The translations under genes and the position numbers were made by a program. From the NCBI GenBank assembly GCA_003838065.1, contig QZAC01000142.1:1-30630 (forward strand): a stretch of 30,630 nucleotides of DNA, written 5' to 3'. Positions within the stretch are counted from its first letter, which is position 1. Each line of letters starts with the position of its first letter. The stretch comes from Methanocalculus sp. MSAO_Arc2 (GTDB lineage: Archaea; Halobacteriota; Methanomicrobia; Methanomicrobiales; Methanocorpusculaceae). Of this stretch, positions 14,710-21,935 are shown piece after piece. Under the pieces are notes generated by a model. It saw only the letters and a list, made by a program, of their open reading frames with translations. It was not told the DNA's origin and did no database searches.

Positions 14710-16783
14710 AGAAACGAGCACTTATGATAATCCGGACTATTACATCAACCGTGAACTCTCGTGGCTTGCCTTTAACCAGAGGGTGCTTGCCGAGGCAAAT
14801 GATGACACTCATCCGCTCCTGGAACGAATAAAATTCCTTGCGATCTGTGGGAGCAATCTCGATGAGTTCTTTATGGTGCGGGTATCAGGGCTCCGCCACC
14901 AGGTCCGTGACGGTGCCTGGACCCTGCCACCCGATGGCGCTGTGCCTGAAGATCTCCTCTGGAAGATTCAGATCCAGGTGGATGAGCTCTATCGTCTCTA
15001 TCATGATACATGGCTGCACTCACTTGTATCCTCTCTTATGGAAGCCGGAATATCCATTGTACCCTTTTCTGATCTGACAAATGACGAAAAAGAAGCGATG
15101 AATGCATATTTCAGGACAACTATCTATCCTATCTTAACTCCGATGGCAATCGATGCGGCACGGCCGTTTCCATTCATCTCAAACCTTTCAATGAATCTTG
15201 CTGTGGAATTAAGTTCTCAGGAAGGAAGGCGCTTTCTTGCCCGGATAAAGATACCAACGCTCACATTTGGCAGGTTCATTCCGGTAAATTCCGGCGGAGC
15301 TTCTACACATTGCCGGTTCGTCCTCCTTGAAGATCTGGTTGCTCACAATCTGAGTCTCCTATTTCCCGGGATGACAGTAGATGGGTCGTACCGGTTCAGG
15401 CTCACGCGAGATGCCGAGATCAAGGTTGTTATCGATGAGGCATCAGACCTCCTGACAGCGGTTGAGGAGAGCATCGAGTGCAGGCGAACCGGAATGCCGG
15501 TCAGGCTTGAGGTCGATTCTGCCATGCCGCCCCGGCTCATCCTCCTTCTCTCAGATCGTCTTGGCCTGAAAGAAACCGATGTCTATGGTATCTCCGGATT
15601 CATCGGGTATACAGATCTCTGGCAACTGCATGGGCTGCCACGTCCCGATCTCCTTGATCAACCCTTTATACCCCATATCTCTGATTCTCTTTCTCTGGCA
15701 GAAGATATCTTTGCAACTGTCAGATCCCGGGATGTCCTATTCTACCATCCCTATGACAGTTTTAGTCCACTCGTCCGCCTTTTTCGACAGTCTGCAACTG
15801 ATCCCGATGTCCTCGCAATCAAGATCACCCTGTACAGAATTGATCGCAACTCACCGATCGTCGATGCTTTGATGAAGGCGCGTCAGCATGGGAAGCAGGT
15901 GACCGTCGTCCTTGAATTAAAGGCAAAGTTCGATGAAATGAACAATATCACCTGGGCACGCGCCCTTGAGAAGGAAGGAGTTCATGTCGTGTATGGGCAT
16001 GAGCGGCTGAAAATACATGCGAAAGTGGCGATGATCGTGAGAAGGGAGCCGGATGGCATCTATCGGTATGTTCATCTGAGTTCCGGAAATTATAACACAG
16101 TCACCACCAGGATGTATGGAGATATCGGGTATTTCACTGCAGATTTCGATATTGCAACCGATGTTACCGAACTCTTCAACGTCTTAACCGGGTATGCCGG
16201 CAGGAAAGGATACCGAAAACTCCTGGTGGCGCCGGAAACCCTTCTCCAGGGGATTCTTGAACGTATCGATAGAGAGATCGAGCATCAGAGACAGGGGAAA
16301 AACGGTTATATCGCGTTGAAATTAAATGGCCTTCTTGATCCCGATATTATTGGAGCTCTCTACCGGGCATCACGGGAGGGTGTACGGATTGACCTGAACG
16401 TCCGAGGGCTCTGTGCTCTTCGACCAGGAATCCCAGGGATATCTGACCATATCACCGTCACCTCGATTGTTGGGCGGTTCCTGGAGCATGCACGGATCTA
16501 CCATTTCCATAATGGGGGCAATGACGAGATACTCCTTGGCTCCTCAGACATGATGCAGAGAAATCTCAGGCGGAGGGTCGAAGTGCTCTTCCCTGTGCAG
16601 GATTCTGCTCTTTGTAATGCTCTCATCAGGATACTGAACGTGCACCTTCGTGACAATGTGAAGTCATGGCGTCTCAATTCTGATGGCACGTATGAGAAGA
16701 TTCATCCAGTTGAAGGGGAGGCGCCATGCAACTCACAGAAATGGCTGATTAAATACCGGGGTGCCTGGCATGGCTGGAGATAA
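14699..16783 (+). CDS. ppk1: Polyphosphate kinase PPK1 paralog (second of tandem pair)
   Basis: This second complete PPK1, 694 residues, is similar to its neighbour along the whole length, so the pair looks like a duplication. It has YYINRELSWLAFNQRVLAEA, FLAICGSNLDEFFMVRVSGL, KITLYRID, the phospho-histidine in LKIHAKVAMIVRR (His440), YVHLSSGNYN and IVGRFLEHARIYHF. One difference stands out: the Arg aligned with E. coli Arg405 is Lys410 here (ELKAKFDEMNNITWA). E. coli Arg405 contacts Mg or phosphate at the active site. The ATG at 14699 lies inside the end of the first ppk, after a GGGGTG purine stretch. It is followed by the CHAD-phosphoesterase gene with overlap. Confidence 0.94.
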   Translation: MTLEETSTYDNPDYYINRELSWLAFNQRVLAEANDDTHPLLERIKFLAICGSNLDEFFMVRVSGLRHQVRDGAWTLPPDGAVPEDLLWKIQIQVDELYRLYHDTWLHSLVSSLMEAGISIVPFSDLTNDEKEAMNAYFRTTIYPILTPMAIDAARPFPFISNLSMNLAVELSSQEGRRFLARIKIPTLTFGRFIPVNSGGASTHCRFVLLEDLVAHNLSLLFPGMTVDGSYRFRLTRDAEIKVVIDEASDLLTAVEESIECRRTGMPVRLEVDSAMPPRLILLLSDRLGLKETDVYGISGFIGYTDLWQLHGLPRPDLLDQPFIPHISDSLSLAEDIFATVRSRDVLFYHPYDSFSPLVRLFRQSATDPDVLAIKITLYRIDRNSPIVDALMKARQHGKQVTVVLELKAKFDEMNNITWARALEKEGVHVVYGHERLKIHAKVAMIVRREPDGIYRYVHLSSGNYNTVTTRMYGDIGYFTADFDIATDVTELFNVLTGYAGRKGYRKLLVAPETLLQGILERIDREIEHQRQGKNGYIALKLNGLLDPDIIGALYRASREGVRIDLNVRGLCALRPGIPGISDHITVTSIVGRFLEHARIYHFHNGGNDEILLGSSDMMQRNLRRRVEVLFPVQDSALCNALIRILNVHLRDNVKSWRLNSDGTYEKIHPVEGEAPCNSQKWLIKYRGAWHGWR

Positions 16784-18791
16784 GTCGCATAAACATGATG
16801 AGGGGTTCTGTCTGTATGGCGCGCAGGTTCTCAGGAAACTGACCGAGGAGATCATGGCTGAGGCAGATGGGGTTAAAATATCTGATGATATCGAGTACAT
16901 TCACCGAATGCGTGTTGCATCCCGTCGCATCCGTGCTGCGCTCCCCCTCTTTGCCCCCTGTTTCACCCCCGTGATGTATAAACGATTGAGAAAAGGCGTC
17001 CGTTCTATCACCAGATCCCTTGGTGCGGCCCGGGACCTTGATGTACAGATCGATTTTCTGAACGAATACCTCGATACTCTGCCGCAAGAACACCCCCCTG
17101 TCTGGTATGCTGGTTTTCTACCGCCTGAGGGGGGAAGTTCTGCCACTCGTAAAGAAGCGCCTGTTATTGAGTCTGTGGATATTTCAGTGGATAGATCCGG
17201 CCCGGTTCAGTGGGTATCATTGCTCTTTTCCCGGATTCGGATGTATCTTACCAGGAGGTCCATTCCCTCTGTCCTGCCTGGCCCAAGCTCTTTTGAACCG
17301 CCAATCAGGACAGGTATAGAATGCCTTCTTCTCCGCTGGACAGAGAAGAGGTCCGCTCTTCATCCTGGTGTTGTATCGTCGGTCGATGCTTTTGAACAAT
17401 CCCGGATCGCAGATGAACTCCTTGACTGGTGCCGGGAAACAATTGTTCATGCACATTTACACAGAACCGATACACACACCAGATGGGCATATGAGGCAGC
17501 ATACCGGGCTATCAGCCTGAGGCTGGAAGAACTGTTTTCGTATGAACGCTTTATCCACGATCCTGCCAGGATATCTGAGCACCATGATATGCGTATCGCA
17601 GCAAAACGGCTCAGGTATACCCTGGAGATCTTCAATGATCTGTATTCCGGTACGCTAAAAAAGCCCATACAGGAGATTAAACACCTCCAGGATATCCTCG
17701 GGGATATGCATGATTGTGATGTCTGGCTGGATGTCCTCAATGATTTTCTACAAGAAGAGGAAGACCGGGTCAGGGCGTTTTTTGGCAACTCGGGTTTTAT
17801 GGTTTTTATCAGGCCTGGAATTCTGAATCTGGAAGCAGATCGAAAGTCCCGCCGCGATGTGTTGTATACCTCATTTGTCCACCAGTGGAATGCAATGAAA
17901 GAAGGTGGTGTTTTCAATTCGATCAGGCAGAGTATTGCTGCACCCTTTGCAATAGGGTCCCTTTCTCTTCAGGGAGAGGACAAACCACTCCGGATCGCGC
18001 TTATCGGGGATATCCATGCAAATCTCCCGGCACTCCGGGCGGTCATCTCGGATGCTGAACAGCGGGGAGCAACACACATTCTCCATCTGGGGGATATTAT
18101 TGGTTTTGGTCCTTTTCCTGAAGAGACGGTCCGCGTGATCCGTGAAAAGGAAATCATTGGAGTTGCTGGAAATATCGATTGTGACATCCTTTCCCTCACA
18201 AAAAAGGAGTGCGGAAAGAAAGTGGTGGGTGATGATGAGAAGAGCATTACCCTCTGCTGGACACGAAAACAGCTATCAAAGGAGAGCCGCAGATATCTGG
18301 GTTCGCTTCAGAGGGAGATACGAATAACAGTGAATGGATCAACGCTCCTTCTCACCCATGGCAGTCCTGGTTCAATACAAGGAAGATTGGGGCCGGAAAC
18401 GTCTGGCGCCGAGCTTCTTGACTATGCTCAGGCTGCGCAGGCGGATGTGGTCGTCTCTGCACATACACACATCCCCTGGACACAGACACTGAACAACTGC
18501 CTCTTTATCAATACCGGTTCAGTTGGTCGTCCAGCAGATCGGGACCCACGTGCATGTTACTGTGTCCTGGAAACTGCCCCCCTCTCTGTATGCCATATAC
18601 GAATTCCCTATGACATCGAAGCGGTGACCGGTGCGATGGAGGATGCGGGCCTTCCCCCGGCCATCTCACGCATGTTTCGTCATGGTATCGGTCTTGATGA
18701 GGCACGGATATTATCTGAGGATGATTCCAGGAATATGGAAAAAGGGAGCACTCTTGTTTCCTGCACAGTGGATCGTATCCTTCCAGAATAA
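16770..18791 (+). CDS. CHAD domain fused to calcineurin-like metallophosphoesterase
   Basis: This two-domain protein has about 673 residues. The first ~390 form a CHAD domain, a helical, basic domain with two similar halves that binds polyphosphate. The first half has YIHRMRVASRRIRAALPLF and GAARDLDVQ; the second has HHDMRIAAKRLRYTLEIFND and LQDILGDMHDCDVW. The remainder, from about residue 407, is a YfcE/MJ0936-type metallophosphoesterase: LIGDIHAN (about 411-418), HLGDIIGFGPFP (Asp about 442), AGNIDCD (Asn about 468), LLTHGSPG and SAHTHIP. All metal ligands of that family look present. The protein ends with an acidic tail. A GTG at 16761 is a possible earlier start, but the ATG at 16770 follows a GGGGTG stretch by about 6 nt. 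It overlaps ppk1 copy 2 by 14 nt. A polyphosphate-binding hydrolase or regulator is inferred. Confidence 0.9.
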   Translation: MAGDKSHKHDEGFCLYGAQVLRKLTEEIMAEADGVKISDDIEYIHRMRVASRRIRAALPLFAPCFTPVMYKRLRKGVRSITRSLGAARDLDVQIDFLNEYLDTLPQEHPPVWYAGFLPPEGGSSATRKEAPVIESVDISVDRSGPVQWVSLLFSRIRMYLTRRSIPSVLPGPSSFEPPIRTGIECLLLRWTEKRSALHPGVVSSVDAFEQSRIADELLDWCRETIVHAHLHRTDTHTRWAYEAAYRAISLRLEELFSYERFIHDPARISEHHDMRIAAKRLRYTLEIFNDLYSGTLKKPIQEIKHLQDILGDMHDCDVWLDVLNDFLQEEEDRVRAFFGNSGFMVFIRPGILNLEADRKSRRDVLYTSFVHQWNAMKEGGVFNSIRQSIAAPFAIGSLSLQGEDKPLRIALIGDIHANLPALRAVISDAEQRGATHILHLGDIIGFGPFPEETVRVIREKEIIGVAGNIDCDILSLTKKECGKKVVGDDEKSITLCWTRKQLSKESRRYLGSLQREIRITVNGSTLLLTHGSPGSIQGRLGPETSGAELLDYAQAAQADVVVSAHTHIPWTQTLNNCLFINTGSVGRPADRDPRACYCVLETAPLSVCHIRIPYDIEAVTGAMEDAGLPPAISRMFRHGIGLDEARILSEDDSRNMEKGSTLVSCTVDRILPE

Positions 18792-18924
18792 GGTAAGCGT
18801 CATATTCCTACAAAATCTAAGTCTATTTTGCTTTTATTTACGTCTCAATATGATTAAAACGAAGAGATGATCGATCGATAAAAGCGAAATGGGATCCGGA
18901 TGAGGCAGCACTCATTCATCTAGA

Positions 18925-18942
18925 TGTCGTCTATAAACGATA
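18925..18942. promoter_or_regulatory. Palindrome copy 1 (TGTCGT-n6-ACGATA)
   Basis: TGTCGT, a CTATAA spacer and ACGATA make an imperfect 18-bp inverted repeat (5 of 6 pairs). It shares TATAAACGATA exactly with the second copy 32 nt away. The spacer is TATA-like. Confidence 0.45.
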
Positions 18943-18955
18943 AAAACTGCAAAGG

Positions 18956-19186
18956 TTATCGTATATAAACGATACGCTCGAGGTGCGGTGGCGCTTTTTG
19001 CTCCTTGAACCGCTCGATGTTGGGAGGGACACTGATCGGCAGGTGAAACGGTCATTACCGAAGAGCTAACGATATGTTCCCCATTGGAAAATTCAATTGG
19101 AGTGCCGGGATCTTCTGGGCATAGCAGGAGGCGATCCGGGCGGCCCCGGCAGCATTAACCGCTCCATAGTCATCCTTACCCTCCTC
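18956..19186 (-). pseudogene. Degenerate reading frame with two internal stops, family not recognised
   Basis: One minus-strand frame runs from after a TGA (19187-19189) to a TAA at 18956-18958. It is broken only by adjacent stops TAA-TGA at 19052-19057. The two parts read protein-like: YGAVNAAGAARIASCYAQKI before the stops, and FHLPISVPPNIERFKEQKAP after. No start codon with a ribosome site is evident. It may be the tail of a gene lost from this spot. I do not recognise the family, and chance remains possible. Confidence 0.25.
18957..18974. promoter_or_regulatory. Palindrome copy 2 (TATCGT-n6-ACGATA)
   Basis: TATCGT and ACGATA form perfect 6-bp arms around an ATATAA spacer. The centre lies exactly 32 nt, about three helical turns, from that of copy 1. 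The pair looks like a double binding site for a dimeric regulator. Which gene it controls is unclear; vapB starts about 255 nt away. Confidence 0.45.
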
Positions 19187-19229
19187 TCAATCATCGATAC
19201 TATGTGCACAAGCATACATATACACAGAT

Positions 19230-19469
19230 ATGGGAACCAGAACCATACGTATCAGCGATGATGCCTATGTGAGGCTGTCCCGGCTGAAATGTGTGACTAC
19301 AATGAGTTTCTCAGAAGTCATCTTCAGGTTTACTCCCCCCCGGAAAAAGCTCTCCGAGATACTCAAAGAGCCTGGTCCAAACCAGGAGCTCGCAGATTCG
19401 ATTGAACGGGCCTCCCGTGAGATGAGAAAGGCAACGATGCGAGAGGTCGACTTTGATGCGAATACCTGA
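19230..19469 (+). CDS. vapB: VapB-type antitoxin (DUF217-like)
   Basis: This 79-residue protein has an N-terminal ribbon-helix-helix-like DNA-binding segment (TRTIRISDDAYVRLSRLK). It is followed by FSEVIFRF and a C-terminal toxin-wrapping tail rich in charged residues (SREMRKATMREVDFDANT). This fits the archaeal VapB antitoxins of the DUF217/UPF0330 group. The ATG at 19230 follows AT-rich sequence. Its end overlaps the vapC start by 14 nt, the usual coupled arrangement. Because the paired toxin is interrupted, it may now be an orphan antitoxin. VapB proteins generally repress their own operon; no operator is obvious right at its promoter. Confidence 0.8.
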   Translation: MGTRTIRISDDAYVRLSRLKCVTTMSFSEVIFRFTPPRKKLSEILKEPGPNQELADSIERASREMRKATMREVDFDANT

Positions 19470-19848
19470 CACCTCATTGATTATAGACCTGATCCGCCAC
19501 AAACCTGATGCACTCACTGTACTGGAAACAATTGAGGAGGATGGCGAAACTCCTGCAACCACATCGATCACAATTCTCGAGCTCTATAGAGGTGCATACC
19601 TTTCATCCTCTCCGAAGAAGAATCAAAACGCGATCGAAGCAATCTGAGAGAATCTCATTGAAGAGAATATTATTGATGAGACGTTCAGGATCTTTGGAGC
19701 GCTCTCTGCAAGATTGCGGGAGGAAGGCAAACCTGTTGGGTATTTTGATGGGCTGATCGCCGCAATAGCACTTGGATATGATGGTGAGATTGTGACGTGT
19801 ATTCACCATTTTGATAGTATTCCGGGTTTACAGGTGAGGAGATATTAA
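19456..19848 (+). pseudogene. vapC: VapC PIN-domain toxin interrupted by an in-frame TGA
   Basis: The frame from ATG 19456 reads a PIN-domain ribonuclease of 130 codons: MRIPDTSLIIDLI (catalytic Asp5), then ITILELYRGAY (Glu42). A TGA stops it at codon 64 (19645-19647). The same frame continues ENLIEENIIDETFRIFGALS, YFDGLIAAIALGY (third acidic residue) and FDSIPGLQVRRY to a TAA at 19846-19848. Apart from the TGA, the length and motif order are normal for VapC. The truncated 63-residue product lacks half the active site. A nonsense mutation that inactivates the toxin is the simplest reading. Selenocysteine at this site is unlikely: PIN domains have no such residue and no SECIS-like element is apparent. 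Confidence 0.75.
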
Positions 19849-19899
19849 GAGGTGCTGTGTCTTAATCCGGTTGATCGTGTGCTGGAGGTGAATATCGAT

Positions 19900-19932
19900 C
19901 CCCTGCGCGGAGAACTGCCGGGGTGACTTTTT
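19900..19932 (+). terminator. Possible terminator after vapBC
   Basis: CCCC-T-GC and GC-C-GGGG form an imperfect stem (19900-19906 with 19917-19923), and a T5 run follows at 19928-19932. This is 52 nt after the end of the vapC remnant. Confidence 0.35.
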
Positions 19933-19987
19933 GTTTCATTCATATTTCTCCTCTGTTATGTCTTTTTTCGCTTGAACGAGCCAATCT

Positions 19988-20001
19988 ATGAGATTTCTCA
20001 T
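19988..20001. repeat. 14-bp inverted repeat upstream of tRNA-Tyr
   Basis: ATGAGA-TT-TCTCAT is perfect in both arms, about 60 nt before the tRNA promoter TATA box. No function is assigned. The rest of 19933-20060 shows nothing I can identify. Confidence 0.3.
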
Positions 20002-20062
20002 CTCAATAGGGGTACTTCATGGTCTTTCGTCTTCATTCGGGCGTATTTATCGATTCGACATG

Positions 20063-20070
20063 TTTATATG
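20063..20070 (+). promoter_or_regulatory. TATA box of the tRNA-Tyr / tRNA-Asp unit
   Basis: TTTATATG lies about 31-38 nt before the tRNA-Tyr 5' end at 20101. That predicts a transcription start near 20092-20096 and a short 5' leader removed by RNase P. No separate TATA box is seen between the two tRNAs, which lie 13 nt apart, so a joint precursor is likely. Confidence 0.55.
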
Positions 20071-20100
20071 TCATCTTCGCCACTTTATTTAGTGCAGTTA

Positions 20101-20207
20101 CCCGCCTTAACTCAGACTGGTAGAGTGCGCGGCTGTAGTAAGATTCTCGCCTGCGGGCGAACTGCGCGGCTACCGCGATGTCCCCGGTTCGATTCCGGGA
20201 GGCGGGA
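20101..20207 (+). tRNA. tRNA-Tyr (GTA anticodon) with a 33-nt intron
   Basis: A full cloverleaf can be drawn. The acceptor arm pairs CCCGCCT (20101-20107) with AGGCGGG (20200-20206), with discriminator A at 20207. The D-stem pairs ACTC with GAGT. The anticodon stem pairs CGCGG (20128-20132) with CCGCG (20173-20177). The T-arm is CCCGG-TTCGATT-CCGGG. The anticodon GTA is at 20135-20137. After position 37 (G, 20138) an intron of 33 nt (20139-20171) interrupts the loop at the canonical archaeal 37/38 site, so splicing by the tRNA endonuclease is needed. The 3' CCA is not encoded. Confidence 0.93.
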
Positions 20208-20220
20208 TCAGTATTCAGGT

Positions 20221-20293
20221 GCCCAGATGGTGTAGTGGCCTATCATGATGCCCTGTCACGGCATCGACTCGGATTCAAATTCCGATCTGGGCG
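20221..20293 (+). tRNA. tRNA-Asp (GTC anticodon)
   Basis: GCCCAGA (20221-20227) pairs with TCTGGGC (20286-20292), with discriminator G at 20293. The anticodon stem ATGCC/GGCAT encloses the loop CTGTCAC, with the GTC anticodon at 20255-20257. The T-arm is TCGGA-TTCAAAT-TCCGA. There is no intron and no encoded CCA. T-runs directly after it (TTTT at 20295-20298, TTTT near 20302-20305) probably end the transcript. Confidence 0.95.
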
Positions 20294-20355
20294 TTTTCGT
20301 ATTTTGCACTCTTTTCATAGAATCCTTTATCTTCATACAAATGCTATATACCTGT

Positions 20356-21904
20356 ATGCCTACGGCAAAAGCTACTGTGGGGGATTGCTTTCTTTGTTGA
20401 AAGCAGGTCTCCAAAGAGAGTAACTGTTTTTGACACCACCCTCAGGGATGGTGAACAGACACCGGGTGTATCATTCACCCTTGAACAGAAACTGGATATC
20501 GCACGCCTCCTCTCAGAGATTGGTGTACATACGATCGAAGCTGGTTTTCCCTCCTCCTCAGAGCAAGAGAAGGAGACTGTGGCAACAATTGCAGCTGAAG
20601 GCCTTTCTGCATCTATCTGTGGCCTTTCGCGATCACGGAAAGCCGATGTCGATACCTGTCTTGACTGCGGGGTTGACATGGTGCATGTCTTTATTCCGAC
20701 ATCTGATATCCAGCGTGAGAATACCATCAAAAAGAGCCGTGAAGAGGTCATCGCCATGACTGGCGAGATTGTGGCATATGTCCGCGATCATCTTGGCTCA
20801 TGCATGTTTTCAGCGATGGATGCGACCCGGACTGATACTCCGTACCTTATCAATGTCTTAAGGACGGCAGTTGATGCCGGTGCAACGGTTGTCAATATCC
20901 CTGATACGGTCGGAGTGTTCACCCCGAAGAAGATGCATGATCTGATCGGGCTCCTGGCAGAAGAGATCAAAGTCCCCATCGATATTCATTGTCACAATGA
21001 CTTCGGACTTGCGGTTGCCAATACCACAACCGCAGTTGAGGCAGGTGCGCGGCAGGTGCAGGTGACGGTGAATGGGATTGGTGAACGTGCAGGAAACGCT
21101 GATATCGCTCAGACCGTGATGGTCCTTGAGGCGGTCCATGGCATTCAGACCGGGATCGAGACTACTCGTCTGGTTGAGATGTCCCGGCTTGTGTCCCGTT
21201 ATTCCGGGATACCGATAGTGCCTGTCCAGCCGGTGGTCGGAGATAATGCGTTTGCCCATGAATCCGGGATCCATTCCCATGGGATTATTGCAAATACCCA
21301 GACATTTGAGCCGGGCATCATGACTCCGGAGATGGTAGGTCATAGGCGCCGTCTAGCGCTTGGCAAACATGTCGGCCGCCATGCGGTCCGCCAGATGCTC
21401 TCCATTGTTCATATCAATCCAACTGATGTTCAGCTTGATGAGATCGTTGACCGGATCAAAACCATCTCTTCAAAAGGCAAGAGGGTGACCGATCATGATC
21501 TCTACGTGATCGCCGAGGATGTTATGGATATCCAGGCAGTTACAAAAGCGGTCGAACTCCTTGATATAGCAGTTATGTGTGGAAACCACAGCATTCCAAC
21601 AGCAAGTGTTCGTGCCTTTGTCAATGGTGTGGAGAAGGTGGCAAGCGCAATTGGCAATGGCCCGGTTGATGCAGCGGTAAATGCTGTTCTTAACGTCATG
21701 CCGGTAGCTGTTTCGCTGAAGGAATTTCGGATCGAGGCAATCACCGGCGGAACAGATGCACTTGGACATGTGACGATCACAGTCGAAGATCCACAGGGTC
21801 GGACCTATGATGCGAGTTCTTCAGGTGATGACATCGTCCTTGCATCAGCAGAAGCAATGATCAACGCGATCAACCTCCTGGAGTATACCAGGAAAACACC
21901 CTGA
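20356..21904 (+). CDS. leuA: 2-isopropylmalate / citramalate synthase family (LeuA-type), start unresolved
   Basis: The conserved frame begins at VTVFDTTLRDGEQTPGVSF (from 20420), the acyl-CoA/2-oxoacid condensing signature. It continues with IEAGFP, the metal-binding IHCHNDFGLAVANT and the GIGERAGNAD motif. A C-terminal regulatory domain like that of LeuA and CimA is present (SLKEFRIEAITGGTDALGHV), which argues against the shorter AksA type. LeuA versus citramalate synthase cannot be settled here. Oddity: after an in-frame TAG at 20318-20320 there is no ATG, GTG or TTG until a GTG at 20579, deep inside the barrel. An ATG at 20356 (MPTAKATVG) is one frame off. Removing one G from the G5 run at 20379-20383 would join it to give MPTAKATVGIAFFVES and then the catalytic domain. 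Hence a frameshift, a sequencing error or a non-AUG start. Confidence 0.8.
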
Positions 21905-21935
21905 TCTTTTTATTCTTTCCCGACTCTCTCGATAT

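Larger units (their letters stand above)
18792..19229. other. 438-nt region with no intact gene
   Basis: Between the polyphosphate operon and vapB there is no intact reading frame of convincing character. The stretch begins with an AT-rich T-run segment (18820-18845) that could end the operon transcript. It holds two matched palindromes (18925-18974) and a degenerate minus-strand frame (18956-19186). The proximal promoter of vapB should lie at its right end (AT-rich CATACATATACAC near 19212-19224). Confidence 0.5.

Noticed and set aside
17447..17917. 156-codon frame antisense to the CHAD gene
   Set aside because: It is Ser/Arg-rich, typical of an antisense frame, and has no independent support.
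19645..19647. TGA in vapC as a selenocysteine codon
   Set aside because: PIN domains have no Sec position, no SECIS-like structure is apparent, and selenocysteine use in methanogens is largely confined to other orders.
18792..20100. CRISPR array or insertion sequence in the gene-poor region
   Set aside because: The only repeats are two short palindromic copies. There are no spaced direct repeats, transposase frame or terminal inverted repeats.
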